Shown one piece after another: positions 1 through 7,590 of a stretch of DNA of 64,000 nt (positions within the stretch are counted from its first letter, which is position 1; every line of letters starts with the position of its first letter). The notes below the pieces were generated by a model, which was given only the letters and a program-made list of their open reading frames with translations, did not search any database and was not told the origin of the DNA. The stretch covers positions 229,546-293,545 of the forward strand of contig NZ_JBBKBA010000004.1 in the NCBI RefSeq assembly GCF_038404985.1, written 5' to 3'. A program made the position numbers and the translations under genes. Source of the DNA: Ferrovibrio sp. MS7 (lineage in GTDB: Bacteria; Pseudomonadota; Alphaproteobacteria; Ferrovibrionales; Ferrovibrionaceae).

Positions 1-1
1 C

Positions 2-808
2 GGCATGGAAAAGGTTGTCGCCTATGCCAAGCGCTTCGGCATCGTCGACGACATGCCGAATGTGCTCTCCATGTCGCTGGGAGCTGGCGAAACCACGCTG
101 ATGAAGCTGACCACGGCTTACGCCGAACTGGTGAATGGCGGCCGCAAGATTGCGCCGACGCTGATCGACAAGGTGCAGGATCGCCAGGGCCGCACCATCT
201 TCCGCCATGATACGCGGCCCTGCGATGCCTGCCGCCCGCTGGCCTTCGAGGGCCAGGCCGAGCCGGCTTTGCCCGATACACGCGAGAGCGTGCTCGATCC
301 GGTGACCGCCTATCAGATGGTCTCGATGCTGGAAGGCGTGGTGCAGCGTGGCACCGGCGTGCGGCTGCGCGATCTCGGCAAGCCGGTGGCGGGCAAGACC
401 GGCACCAGCAACGACAGCTTCGACACCTGGTTCATGGGCTTCAGCCCCGATCTCGCGGTCGGCGTCTTCGTCGGCTACGACACGCCGCGCGACCTCGGCA
501 AGCGCGAGACCGGCGCCTCGGTGGCGGTGCCGGTGTGGCGCGACTTCATGGCCGAGGCGCTGAAGACCCGCCCCGGCATCCAGTTCCGCGTGCCGCCCGG
601 CGTGCGCCTGGTGCGGGTGCAGGCCGATACCGGGCTCCCCGCCCAACCCGGCGACCGCGGCGTGATCCTGGAAGCCTTCCGCCCTGGCACCGAGCCGACC
701 GGCGAACGCAACGTGCTGGACGGTTCGCTGTATGAGCGCGAGGCGATCAGCGGGGCCGGCGGCAGTGCCGGCGCGGCGCCCACGGCGGGCACCGGCGGGC
801 TGTATTAA
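2..808 (+). CDS. mrcA: Penicillin-binding protein 1A, C-terminal part (5' end outside window)
   Basis: This is the transpeptidase end of a class A (bifunctional) penicillin-binding protein, which cross-links peptidoglycan on the outer face of the inner membrane. The third active-site motif is visible as KTGTS in VAGKTGTSND, followed by the family-typical stretch FMGFSPDLAVGVFVGYD. A C-terminal region resembling TGLPA...ILEAFRPGTEP and a Gly/Ala-rich tail complete it. The glycosyltransferase domain and the SxxK and SxN motifs lie before position 1. The tail fits PBP1A better than PBP1C. The reading frame is open from the window edge to the TAA at 806-808. Confidence 0.9.
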   Translation, partial: GMEKVVAYAKRFGIVDDMPNVLSMSLGAGETTLMKLTTAYAELVNGGRKIAPTLIDKVQDRQGRTIFRHDTRPCDACRPLAFEGQAEPALPDTRESVLDPVTAYQMVSMLEGVVQRGTGVRLRDLGKPVAGKTGTSNDSFDTWFMGFSPDLAVGVFVGYDTPRDLGKRETGASVAVPVWRDFMAEALKTRPGIQFRVPPGVRLVRVQADTGLPAQPGDRGVILEAFRPGTEPTGERNVLDGSLYEREAISGAGGSAGAAPTAGTGGLY

Positions 809-836
809 GCGCCGCACATCGAGGCGCCGAGGCCGC

Positions 837-865
837 TTGACAGGACCCGCCCCGGCCCTTAGAAA
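837..865 (+). promoter_or_regulatory. Sigma-70-type promoter for tRNA-Val
   Basis: A perfect -35 hexamer TTGACA lies at 837-842 and a -10-like TAGAAA at 860-865, separated by the optimal 17 bases. Transcription would start near 872, about 46 bases before the tRNA. The site lies just after the PBP stop codon, so the tRNA need not depend on read-through. Confidence 0.6.
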
Positions 866-917
866 CCCCTTCGCCCGACGGCCCGGTTCATCCGGCGCCG
901 GACGCGGCAATCCTGGC

Positions 918-992
918 GGGCGGTTAGCTCAGCGGTAGAGCACAGCATTCACATTGCTGGGGTCGCAGGTTCAATCCCTGCACCGCCCACCA
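918..992 (+). tRNA. tRNA-Val (anticodon CAC), CCA encoded
   Basis: The cloverleaf folds completely. The acceptor stem GGGCGGT (918-924) pairs with ACCGCCC (982-988), the D stem GCTC with GAGC, the anticodon stem CAGCA (943-947) with TGCTG (955-959), and the T stem GCAGG with CCTGC around a TTCAATC loop. The seven-base anticodon loop TTCACAT gives anticodon CAC at 950-952, which reads GUG valine codons. A genomic CCA follows at 990-992. No integrase gene or second copy of the tRNA 3' end is seen downstream. Confidence 0.95.
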
Positions 993-1077
993 TCGAATTT
1001 CCCGGAAAATTAGGTGATTTCGTTTTTGGCGCCAGCAACCGCCTCAGGGTCCGTTTGCCCGGAAAATAATAGCTAAA

Positions 1078-1094
1078 TTATACAAAATGTATAA
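1078..1094. promoter_or_regulatory. Palindromic operator upstream of antitoxin gene
   Basis: An inverted repeat TTATACA-AAA-TGTATAA sits in an AT-rich stretch 47 bases before the antitoxin start. Phd/YefM antitoxins usually bind short palindromes over their own promoter, so this is the likely autoregulatory site. The palindrome includes an ATG at 1087 in the antitoxin frame, which argues that 1087 is not the real start. Confidence 0.5.
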
Positions 1095-1140
1095 AATACC
1101 CAATAATTACGTGACTTTTTTCAAATCACGAGAGGCCCAG

Positions 1141-1488
1141 ATGCTGACCTCCCTGCCCGACCTCGACTCCCTGCCGAGCCAGACCGCCACGCAGGTGAAG
1201 AACAAGTGGAGCGAAACCGTGCGCATGGTTCAGCGCAACGGAAGCGTTGCCGTGACCAATCATGCAACGGTCGAGATGGTGCTGGTGGCTGCCGAGACCT
1301 ATCAGCGGATGGCGGCGGAGATTGAACAGCTCAAGGCGCGCGAGGCCGGCAAGCTCGATGAACTAAGCCGGCGCTTCGATGCCAATCTGGCAAGCCTGCA
1401 ACAGCCGCAGGCCGCCGACCGGGTATCGAACCTGTTCGCCGCCAAGGGCAAACTGACAGCGCGACCAAAGGCCGGCGGCTCCTACTGA
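1141..1488 (+). CDS. Phd/YefM-type antitoxin
   Basis: This is a 115-residue protein with the N-terminal pattern of Phd/YefM (prevent-host-death) antitoxins. A short strand-helix segment contains QVKNKWSETVRMVQRNGSVA and VTNHATVEMVLVAAETYQRM, the DNA-binding and dimerisation fold. A charged alpha-helical C-terminal part would wrap the toxin. The ATG at 1141 is chosen because AGAGG lies five bases upstream; an in-frame ATG at 1087 would sit inside the operator palindrome. The stop is 10 bases before the ATG of the kinase-like gene, a typical toxin-antitoxin spacing. The partner is unusual because Phd antitoxins more often pair with Doc or RelE-type toxins. Confidence 0.75.
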   Translation: MLTSLPDLDSLPSQTATQVKNKWSETVRMVQRNGSVAVTNHATVEMVLVAAETYQRMAAEIEQLKAREAGKLDELSRRFDANLASLQQPQAADRVSNLFAAKGKLTARPKAGGSY

Positions 1489-1498
1489 GAAAGCGTTG

Positions 1499-2149
1499 AT
1501 GCCCGCGACGCGCCCCTTCATCCTGGTGCTGGCCGGCGTCAACGGCGCCGGCAAAAGCTCGGTCGGCGGCGCCCTGCTGCAACAGCATGGCTTGGCCTGG
1601 TTCAATCCTGATCGCTACGCGCGCAGCCTGGTCGAGGAACTGCACCTCACGCAGGATGAAGCCGACAGCCGCGCCTGGCTGCATAGCCGTGAGTTGCTGG
1701 AACGCGCCATCTCAGAGGACAGCAATCATGCCTTCGAGACGACACTGGGCGGCAATACTTTCGCCGCACTGCTGCTCCGGGCCTGCCAGAGTCATGACGT
1801 GATGATCCTGTTCTGCGGCCTTGCCTCGGTGGAACAGCATATCGCCCGCGTCCGCCTGCGCGTTGCCCATGGCGGCCACGATATTCCCGAACAGCGTATC
1901 CGCGAACGCTGGACAACGGCGCGCAGCAACCTGATCCGCCTGCTGCCGCAACTCGCACGGCTGCAAGTTTTCGACAACAGCGCCGAAGCGGCCCCCGGCG
2001 AAGAGGTTCCCGACCCGGTACTCGTGCTGGAGATGGCGGCTGGCCGCCTCACCTTCCCGCAGCACGACGACATTGCAACGCTCAGCGCCACGCCCGACTG
2101 GGCCAAGCCGATCCTGCAGGCGGCCATTGAATTGCAGACCGGGCGCTAA
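1499..2149 (+). CDS. Zeta-toxin-like P-loop kinase
   Basis: This is a 216-residue P-loop protein with Walker A GVNGAGKSS near residue 14 and a following NPDRYA segment, then an ETTLGG stretch. This order (Walker A, N-P/D motif, E-T-T/S-L) is seen in zeta toxins and related small kinases, which phosphorylate UDP-N-acetylglucosamine and block wall synthesis. It follows the Phd-like antitoxin by 10 bases, which supports a toxin role. A more distant reading is a chloramphenicol-phosphotransferase-like or other AAA kinase. A TTG at 1496 also opens the frame; the ATG at 1499 is preferred, preceded by a weak purine-rich GAGAAAG. Toxicity is inferred, not shown. Confidence 0.7.
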   Translation: MPATRPFILVLAGVNGAGKSSVGGALLQQHGLAWFNPDRYARSLVEELHLTQDEADSRAWLHSRELLERAISEDSNHAFETTLGGNTFAALLLRACQSHDVMILFCGLASVEQHIARVRLRVAHGGHDIPEQRIRERWTTARSNLIRLLPQLARLQVFDNSAEAAPGEEVPDPVLVLEMAAGRLTFPQHDDIATLSATPDWAKPILQAAIELQTGR

Positions 2150-2162
2150 GTTCGGAACAAAA

Positions 2163-2174
2163 CACCACGTGGTG
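2163..2174. promoter_or_regulatory. Perfect 12-bp palindrome
   Basis: CACCACGTGGTG lies 13 bases after the kinase stop codon and 15 bases before the start of the small basic protein. It could be an operator or part of a short terminator, but no T-run follows. The function is unknown. Confidence 0.3.
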
Positions 2175-2189
2175 CGTTGTCTCTCCGTC

Positions 2190-2390
2190 ATGCCAAAAAA
2201 TCAGCCGCCACCACACCAGCCACCCACGCGCCCGAAGCGCCGCCGTATCGATAGCGATGATACGGTTGCCATCGCCGCCGACGATTCCTTCCCCGCCAGC
2301 GATCCGCCGGCCTGGACCAATCTGTCGGTTGGCGACAAACCCAAATCCACCAAGCCTTCAACCAAGCCCGAACAGCCCAAGCGTTCCTGA
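2190..2390 (+). CDS. Small basic protein with DSFPASDPPAW motif
   Basis: This predicted 66-residue protein is rich in Pro and Lys. It has a low-complexity N-terminus (PPPHQPPTRPKRRR), a central acidic and hydrophobic piece containing DDSFPASDPPAWT, and a Lys/Pro/Ser tail. Short proteins carrying the DSFPASDPP motif are common as hypothetical proteins in Proteobacteria. I know of no defined function. The frame also extends upstream into the kinase gene, but the ATG at 2190 is the first that leaves the overlap. Codon use looks like that of its neighbours, and conservation of the motif is the main reason to call it a gene. Confidence 0.55.
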   Translation: MPKNQPPPHQPPTRPKRRRIDSDDTVAIAADDSFPASDPPAWTNLSVGDKPKSTKPSTKPEQPKRS

Positions 2391-2422
2391 ACGGTCTTGA
2401 CGCGCTCCGCCCGATAGGCTAA

Positions 2423-2448
2423 TAAAACGATTTAGTAAAACGTTTTAC
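2423..2448. promoter_or_regulatory. LacI-family operator(s) for the TRAP operon
   Basis: A perfect 14-bp palindrome GTAAAACGTTTTAC with the central CG typical of LacI-family operators lies at 2435-2448. A weaker copy, TAAAACGATTTA, lies at 2423-2434 with its CG centre 13 bases away. They stand 37 bases before dctP. The same cluster encodes a LacI-family protein at 5521-6588, so autoregulated repression of the whole operon, relieved by the transported compound, is the natural inference. Confidence 0.8.
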
Positions 2449-2485
2449 CAAAAACAACAAAACCTTTCGGGAAGGAAACATCACC

Positions 2486-3523
2486 ATGCGCCACAAGCCG
2501 CAGCTCTCTCGCCGCGCGTTCCTTGGAACAACCGCCGGCCTCGCCGCCGCCGCCACTTTCGCCACGCCCGCCATCGTGCAGGCGCAGGCACCGATCGCCT
2601 TCCGCGTCTCGTCCTCGATGCCGGTGGACCCGAACGCAGCGCATTACATCTGGTTCGAGGAATTCCAGAAGCGGCTCAAGGCCAAGGTTGGCGACCGCAT
2701 CCGGCTGGACTATTTCCCCAACGGCCAGCTCGGCAAGGAAGCCGACGTGGTGCAGCAGGTGATCATCGGTTCCGTGGACATGATGATCACCGGTTCCTCG
2801 ATCTGGGCCACCGCCGTGCCGGAAATCGGCATGCTCGATCTCGGCTTCCTGTTCGATGACTACGTGCATGGCGCCAAGGCGCTGGATGCCGGGCTGGGCG
2901 ATGCGCTGGCCAACCTGATGATGGACCGCAAGGGCGTCGGCGTGCTCGGTTGGGGCTTCCATTTCGGCGCCCGCAGCGTCTACACCCGCACAAAGGCCGC
3001 CGACCTCAACGGCCTCAAGAGCGTGAAGCTGCGTGTGCTGCCCGCCCCGGCCTTCATCGAGACCTTCAAGCTGATGGGCGCGGTGCCGACGCCAATGCCG
3101 ATCAACGAACTCTACACCGGCCTGCAGACCGGCGTGGTGGATGGCTTCGAGCATGACGCCGCCACCGTGCTGTCGAACCGCTTCTACGAAGTGACCAAGT
3201 TCTGCCTGCAGACCGACCACCTGTTCAGCCCGATGACCGCCAGCGTCGGCAAGCGCGGCCTGGCCAAGGTGCCGAACGACCTGAAGGACGCCTTCCACAC
3301 CGCCGCCCGCGAGGCGACCATCGCCGAGCGCGCGGTGGCCGACAGCAAGGCCAAGGAAGCGATCAAGGAACTGGAAAAGCTCGGCGTCAGCTTCACCCCC
3401 TTCCCCGCCGCCGACCGCAAGGCCATCGGCAAGCAGATGTCGGATAAGCTCTACGCCCAATTCGCCGAGCAGTATCCGGCCACCAAGCCGCTGTTCGAGA
3501 TCATCGCCAAGGCGCGCGCTTAA
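2486..3523 (+). CDS. dctP: TRAP transporter substrate-binding protein DctP
   Basis: This 345-residue protein is the periplasmic receptor of a tripartite ATP-independent transporter, which captures an organic acid and passes it to the DctQM permease. The N-terminus carries a twin-arginine type signal (SRRAFLG, then an Ala-rich hydrophobic stretch ending VQAQA). The mature part has the DctP pattern, including NGQLGKEADVVQQV, GWGFHFG and PMPINELYTGLQTGVVDG. GGGAAGGAAA precedes the ATG. It is the first gene after the LacI-type operators and is followed by strong hairpins, a layout that would favour more receptor than permease. Its substrate is unknown; the linked 2-hydroxyacid dehydrogenase points to a hydroxy- or sugar acid. 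Confidence 0.9.
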   Translation: MRHKPQLSRRAFLGTTAGLAAAATFATPAIVQAQAPIAFRVSSSMPVDPNAAHYIWFEEFQKRLKAKVGDRIRLDYFPNGQLGKEADVVQQVIIGSVDMMITGSSIWATAVPEIGMLDLGFLFDDYVHGAKALDAGLGDALANLMMDRKGVGVLGWGFHFGARSVYTRTKAADLNGLKSVKLRVLPAPAFIETFKLMGAVPTPMPINELYTGLQTGVVDGFEHDAATVLSNRFYEVTKFCLQTDHLFSPMTASVGKRGLAKVPNDLKDAFHTAAREATIAERAVADSKAKEAIKELEKLGVSFTPFPAADRKAIGKQMSDKLYAQFAEQYPATKPLFEIIAKARA

Positions 3524-3583
3524 GCGCGCCCACGCGGCTATAATCCGGGCCGGCCTGCCACATACAGGCTCAGGCCGGCCCGG
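3511..3583 (+). other. Two intercistronic hairpins between dctP and dctQM
   Basis: The first is a perfect 16-bp palindrome GCGCGCTTAAGCGCGC (3514-3529) that contains the dctP stop codon. The second has a 13-bp perfect GC-rich stem, 3545-3557 with 3571-3583, around a 13-base loop. No T-run follows, so simple termination is unlikely. Such structures often protect the upstream binding-protein mRNA or attenuate downstream expression. Confidence 0.6.
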
Positions 3584-3624
3584 CAACTAAAAAACACACA
3601 GGAACACCGGGTGGGGAACGTATC

Positions 3625-5511
3625 ATGGCGGGGATGACCAGTAACGCGGCGGAAGCACCGCTGCTCTATGCGCGCTACGGCGCCATCGGTGCCGGCCTGC
3701 GCCGTCTGCTCGGCTTCCTCGACTATGCCGCCGGCATCGCCCTGGCGGTCGACGTGCTGGTGGTATTCGCCTCGGTGATCTTCCGCTACTTCCTGCATGA
3801 TCCGGTCGATTGGGCCGAGGAAGTGGCGCGCGCGCTGATGGTGCTGCTGGTCTTCTTCGGCGCCGGCACCGCGCTCGGCCGCGGCCAGCATGCCGGCATC
3901 GAGGTGCTGCACCGCCAGTTCCCGGTCACCTGGCATAGCATGCTCAGCCATATCAACCGCTGGATCGTAGCCGGCGTTGCCACGGCTCTGTTCATCACCT
4001 CGGTGGCGCTGGCGATGGAAAGCCACGACCAGACCACGCCGCTCGGCCTGCCGCATGGCATCTATGCCTATCCGGTGGTGTTCGGCAGCCTGTGCATGAC
4101 CCTGTTCGCCTGGGCCAACGCCCTGGATGGCGACCGCACCCAGGTCTTGCAGAGCTTCATCGGCTGCGCCCTGGTGGTCGCGGCAGTCTATGTCTGGAAC
4201 CACCTGCTGCCGCAAGCCGCAGTCACGCCGCTGCTGCTGCTGCTGTTCGGCTTCCTGCTCAGCGTCATCGTCGGCGTGCCGATTGCCTTCGCGCTTGCCT
4301 TCGGCTCGCTGGTCTATTTCCTTGCCGATCCGTCGCTGCCAATGGTGATCTATTCGCAGCAGGTGGCGGCCGGTGCCGACCATTTTGTGCTGCTGGCGAT
4401 CCCGTTCTTCGTGCTGGCCGGCATCGCCATGGAAGTGAACGGCATGTCGGCCCGGCTGATCGGCCTGCTGCTGCACCTGATGGGCCGCCTGCGCGGCGGC
4501 ATCAACCTGATCATCATTGCCTCCACCGCCATCTTCTCCGGCATCTCCGGCTCCAAGCTGGCGGATATCGCGGCGGTGAGCGGTATCATCATGCCGGCCG
4601 TGCGCCGCAGCCGCCAGGATCCTAACGAAGCCGCCGGCCTGCTCGCCTGCACGGCTGTAATGGCGGAAACCATCCCGCCCTGCGTCAACATGATCATCTT
4701 CGCCTTCGTCGCCAATATCTCGGTGGCGGGCCTGTTCATGGCCGGCCTGATCCCGGCAATCTTCCTCGCCCTGCTGCTCGCCGCCGTGGCGATCTGGTTC
4801 GGCGGCAAAGTCGACCCGCAGCATCTGCGCACCCATGAGCATTCGATGACGCAGCTTGTCGTCGGCTCGATCATCTCGCTGGTGATGATCCTGATGATCG
4901 GGCGCGGCGTGATGGCCGGCATCGCCACCTCCACCGAAATTTCCGCCTTCGCCGTGGTCTATGCCCTGGTGATCGGCGGCGCCGCCTTCCGCGAACTGAC
5001 CTGGAAGGCGACGGTGAAGCTGTTCGTGCATTCCGCCACCATGTCGGGCAGCATCCTGTTCATCGTCGCTGCCGCTTCCGGCTTCGCCTATGCGCTCACC
5101 ATCGAGCAGATCCCGACCATGATCACCCAGGTGATGGTGGATTTCGGCCATCAGTATGGCAGCGTCATGTTCGTGCTGTTGGCCACCGTGGTGATGGTAT
5201 TCTTCGGCGCCGTGCTGGAAGGCGCACCGGCGCTGATCATCTTCGGCCCGCTGCTCACCCCCATCGCGGCGCAGCTCGGCGTCAACCCGCTGCATTTCGG
5301 CACCGTGATGGTGGTGGCGATGGGCCTCGGCCTGTTCGCGCCGCCGGTTGGGCTCGGGCTTTTCGCCACCTGCGCCATGACCGGCACGCGGGTCGAGGAT
5401 GTCGCCCGGCCGATGGCGAAATATCTCGCCATCCTGGTGGTCGGCATCGTTATACTGGTGCTGTTCCCGGTCGTGTCCCTCTGGCTGCCGAATCGTCTCG
5501 GCATCAACTGA
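3625..5511 (+). CDS. dctM: TRAP transporter fused permease DctQM
   Basis: At 628 residues this is a natural fusion of the small (DctQ) and large (DctM) membrane subunits of a TRAP importer. Residues about 25-180 form the four-helix DctQ part (FRYFLHDPVDWAEEVARALMV is typical). Residues about 195-628 form the DctM part with its many transmembrane helices, including GISGSKLADIAAV and VMAETIPPCVNMIIFAFVAN, and the closing APPVGLGLFATC motif. It is driven by an ion gradient and works with DctP upstream. Only nine bases separate it from the LacI-type gene, so the genes are probably co-transcribed. Confidence 0.9.
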   Translation: MAGMTSNAAEAPLLYARYGAIGAGLRRLLGFLDYAAGIALAVDVLVVFASVIFRYFLHDPVDWAEEVARALMVLLVFFGAGTALGRGQHAGIEVLHRQFPVTWHSMLSHINRWIVAGVATALFITSVALAMESHDQTTPLGLPHGIYAYPVVFGSLCMTLFAWANALDGDRTQVLQSFIGCALVVAAVYVWNHLLPQAAVTPLLLLLFGFLLSVIVGVPIAFALAFGSLVYFLADPSLPMVIYSQQVAAGADHFVLLAIPFFVLAGIAMEVNGMSARLIGLLLHLMGRLRGGINLIIIASTAIFSGISGSKLADIAAVSGIIMPAVRRSRQDPNEAAGLLACTAVMAETIPPCVNMIIFAFVANISVAGLFMAGLIPAIFLALLLAAVAIWFGGKVDPQHLRTHEHSMTQLVVGSIISLVMILMIGRGVMAGIATSTEISAFAVVYALVIGGAAFRELTWKATVKLFVHSATMSGSILFIVAAASGFAYALTIEQIPTMITQVMVDFGHQYGSVMFVLLATVVMVFFGAVLEGAPALIIFGPLLTPIAAQLGVNPLHFGTVMVVAMGLGLFAPPVGLGLFATCAMTGTRVEDVARPMAKYLAILVVGIVILVLFPVVSLWLPNRLGIN

Positions 5512-5520
5512 TAAAAGCGC

Positions 5521-6588
5521 ATGTCCACCATCAATGACGTCGCCAGGCTCGCCGGAGTTTCGATCTCCACCGTCAGCAATGTGCTGAACGGCCGCACCGA
5601 CCGCATGAGCCGCGAGACATTGCAGCGGGTGGAGCGGGCGGTGAGCGAACTCGGCTTCCAGCCGAACCGCACCGCGCGTCAGCTCAAGACCGGCCGCGTG
5701 CAGTTGCTTGGCCTGCTGGTGCCCTCCATGGGCAATCCCAGCTACGGGCTGCTGGCACGCGAGATCGAGGGCGAATCCTGGCGCCGGCACGGCTATCGCG
5801 TCATCGTCGCCAACACCTACCGCAAACCCGAGCATGAACGCGCCTTCATCGACGACCTGTGGTCGCAGGGCGTGCGCGGCGTGATCGTGATTTCCTCGCT
5901 TGCCGACGAAAGCCATTTCGAGGCGCCGATCCAGCGCGGCATGGTGGCGGTGAGCTACGACAGCCATGCGCGGCGCGACCGCGAGCCGATCCTCGACTAT
6001 GTCTCCGCCGACAATGCCGCCGGCGCGGCACTGGCGGTGGAATACCTGGTGTCCCGGGGGCATCGCCGCATTGCCTTCGTCACGCCATCGGCCTGGACCT
6101 TCAGCCGCGCCGAAAAGCGCGATGGCTTCATGGCCGCTGCCAAGAAGGCCGGCATCAAGGGCGTGGTGATCGAGGGCAGCACCGGCTCGAGCTATGTGGA
6201 CGAGGAAATGGCCGAGTTGGGCCAAAGCCTGGCGGCGCCGCTGGCCCGGCATCCGGAACAGCCGACCGCCGCCGTGGCGATCAACGACATGATGGCCATC
6301 GGCCTGACGGCGGGCCTGCGCGAACAAGGCCTCAGCGTGCCGCAGGATATGTCGGTGGTGGGCATGGACGGCATCCCGCTCGGCGCCTATACCGCGCCAC
6401 GCCTCACCACCATCAAGCTGCCGCTGCCGGAACTGGCCCGCACCATGGTGGACCGCATCATGCTGCGGCTGGCCGAACCGCAGACGCCGCCCGGCGAATT
6501 CCGTTTCTCATCTTCCCTGCTGGTGCGCGATTCCGTGGCGCCGCCGCGTGCCGCCGCGAAGCTGGTGCGCAAGAGTGCAAAGAGTTAG
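5521..6588 (+). CDS. LacI-family transcriptional regulator of the TRAP operon
   Basis: This 355-residue repressor has the canonical LacI helix-turn-helix and hinge at its N-terminus (TINDVARLAGVSISTVSNVLNG, then FQPNRTARQLKTGR). A periplasmic-binding-protein-like effector domain follows (GLLVPSMGNPSYGLLAREIE, AINDMMAIGLTAGLREQG, DGIPLGAYTAPRLTTIKLP). It lies inside the operon it probably controls, between the permease and dehydrogenase genes. The perfect operator at 2435-2448 is the likely binding site. The effector is unknown and may be the TRAP substrate or a metabolite of it. Confidence 0.9.
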   Translation: MSTINDVARLAGVSISTVSNVLNGRTDRMSRETLQRVERAVSELGFQPNRTARQLKTGRVQLLGLLVPSMGNPSYGLLAREIEGESWRRHGYRVIVANTYRKPEHERAFIDDLWSQGVRGVIVISSLADESHFEAPIQRGMVAVSYDSHARRDREPILDYVSADNAAGAALAVEYLVSRGHRRIAFVTPSAWTFSRAEKRDGFMAAAKKAGIKGVVIEGSTGSSYVDEEMAELGQSLAAPLARHPEQPTAAVAINDMMAIGLTAGLREQGLSVPQDMSVVGMDGIPLGAYTAPRLTTIKLPLPELARTMVDRIMLRLAEPQTPPGEFRFSSSLLVRDSVAPPRAAAKLVRKSAKS

Positions 6589-6591
6589 GCC

Positions 6592-7590
6592 ATGCGTATC
6601 CTGCTGACCCATACCCCCGCCGCGCGCCGCAATTATTACGGCGATGCCGCGTTGAGCGCGCTGCGCCAACACGGCGAGGTGTTGCTGCATGAAGGCGATG
6701 TGCCGCTGACCACGGCTGAACTGATCGAGCGCGCCCAGGGTTGCGACGTGATCGTTTCCGACCGCCAGACGCCCGGCGAGGCCGCCGTGTTCGCCGCCCT
6801 GCCCGATCTCGTTGCCTTCCTGCGTTGCGCCATGGATATCCGCACCATCGACCTCGCGGCGGCAAGCAAGGCCGGCGTGCTGGTGACGCGCGCCACCGCC
6901 GGCTTCATCGATTCCGTGGCGGAACTCGCCATCGGCCTGATGGTGGATCTGGCGCGCGGGGTGAGCGACGCAGTGCGCGCCTATCGTGCCGGCGAGCCGC
7001 CGGCCATCCGCATGGGCGTGCAGCTATCCGCTTCCAGCCTCGGCATCATCGGCTATGGCGCCATCGGCCGCCGCCTCGCCCACCTGGCCCGCGCACTCGG
7101 CATGCAGGTACTGGCCAGCGACCCCTATCAGCGCATTGAGGATCCGGGCGTGCGGCAGGTGGCGCTGGATGTGCTGCTCAGCAGCGCGCGTTTCGTCGTC
7201 TGCCTGGCGCCGGCCAATGCCGAAACCGAGAAGCTGATGCATGCCGGGCGCTTCGCCGCCATGGCGAAGGGCAGCTATTTCATCAATCTGGCGCGCGGCG
7301 AACTGGTGGATGAAGCAGCGTTGCGCGAGGCGCTCGAGAGCGGCCATCTCGCCGGTGCGGCGATGGATGTCGGCCGCGCAGCGGACCAGATGCCGACACC
7401 GTCCCTGGCTGCCCTGCCCGGAATGATCGCCACGCCGCATATCGGCGGCCTGACGCCGGAAGCCGTGGCGCATCAGGCCTTCGATACCGTGGCCCAGGTG
7501 GCGGCACTCGCCGCCGGCAGGCTGCCGCCCGGCGCGGTCAATGCCGCCGAGGCGCATCGCCTCGCCCGGCTGGGGATCAAGGCGGCCTAA
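6592..7590 (+). CDS. D-isomer-specific 2-hydroxyacid dehydrogenase family protein
   Basis: This is a 332-residue NAD(P)-dependent oxidoreductase. The Rossmann motif GYGAIG (within GIIGYGAIGRRLA) is near residue 150, the substrate-binding Arg is in NLARGELVDEAAL, and the catalytic His is in TPHIGG. The usual DVFxxEP segment with the catalytic Glu reads DVGRAADQMPTP; the position 29 residues after the Arg is Ala, so the His-Glu relay looks altered. It starts three bases after the lacI-type stop and is probably co-transcribed with the TRAP genes, where it would act on the imported acid. Substrate and direction are unknown. Confidence 0.8.
   Translation: MRILLTHTPAARRNYYGDAALSALRQHGEVLLHEGDVPLTTAELIERAQGCDVIVSDRQTPGEAAVFAALPDLVAFLRCAMDIRTIDLAAASKAGVLVTRATAGFIDSVAELAIGLMVDLARGVSDAVRAYRAGEPPAIRMGVQLSASSLGIIGYGAIGRRLAHLARALGMQVLASDPYQRIEDPGVRQVALDVLLSSARFVVCLAPANAETEKLMHAGRFAAMAKGSYFINLARGELVDEAALREALESGHLAGAAMDVGRAADQMPTPSLAALPGMIATPHIGGLTPEAVAHQAFDTVAQVAALAAGRLPPGAVNAAEAHRLARLGIKAA

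Noticed and set aside
918..1140. tRNA-Val as the attachment site of an integrated element
   Set aside because: No integrase gene and no repeat of the tRNA 3' end were seen downstream; only a short CCCGGAAAAT direct repeat at 1001 and 1058 is present.
3538..6327. A 929-codon minus-strand open frame rich in His, Gln and Arg
   Set aside because: It runs antisense to dctQM and the LacI gene; its composition is that of a high-GC shadow frame and no domain is visible.
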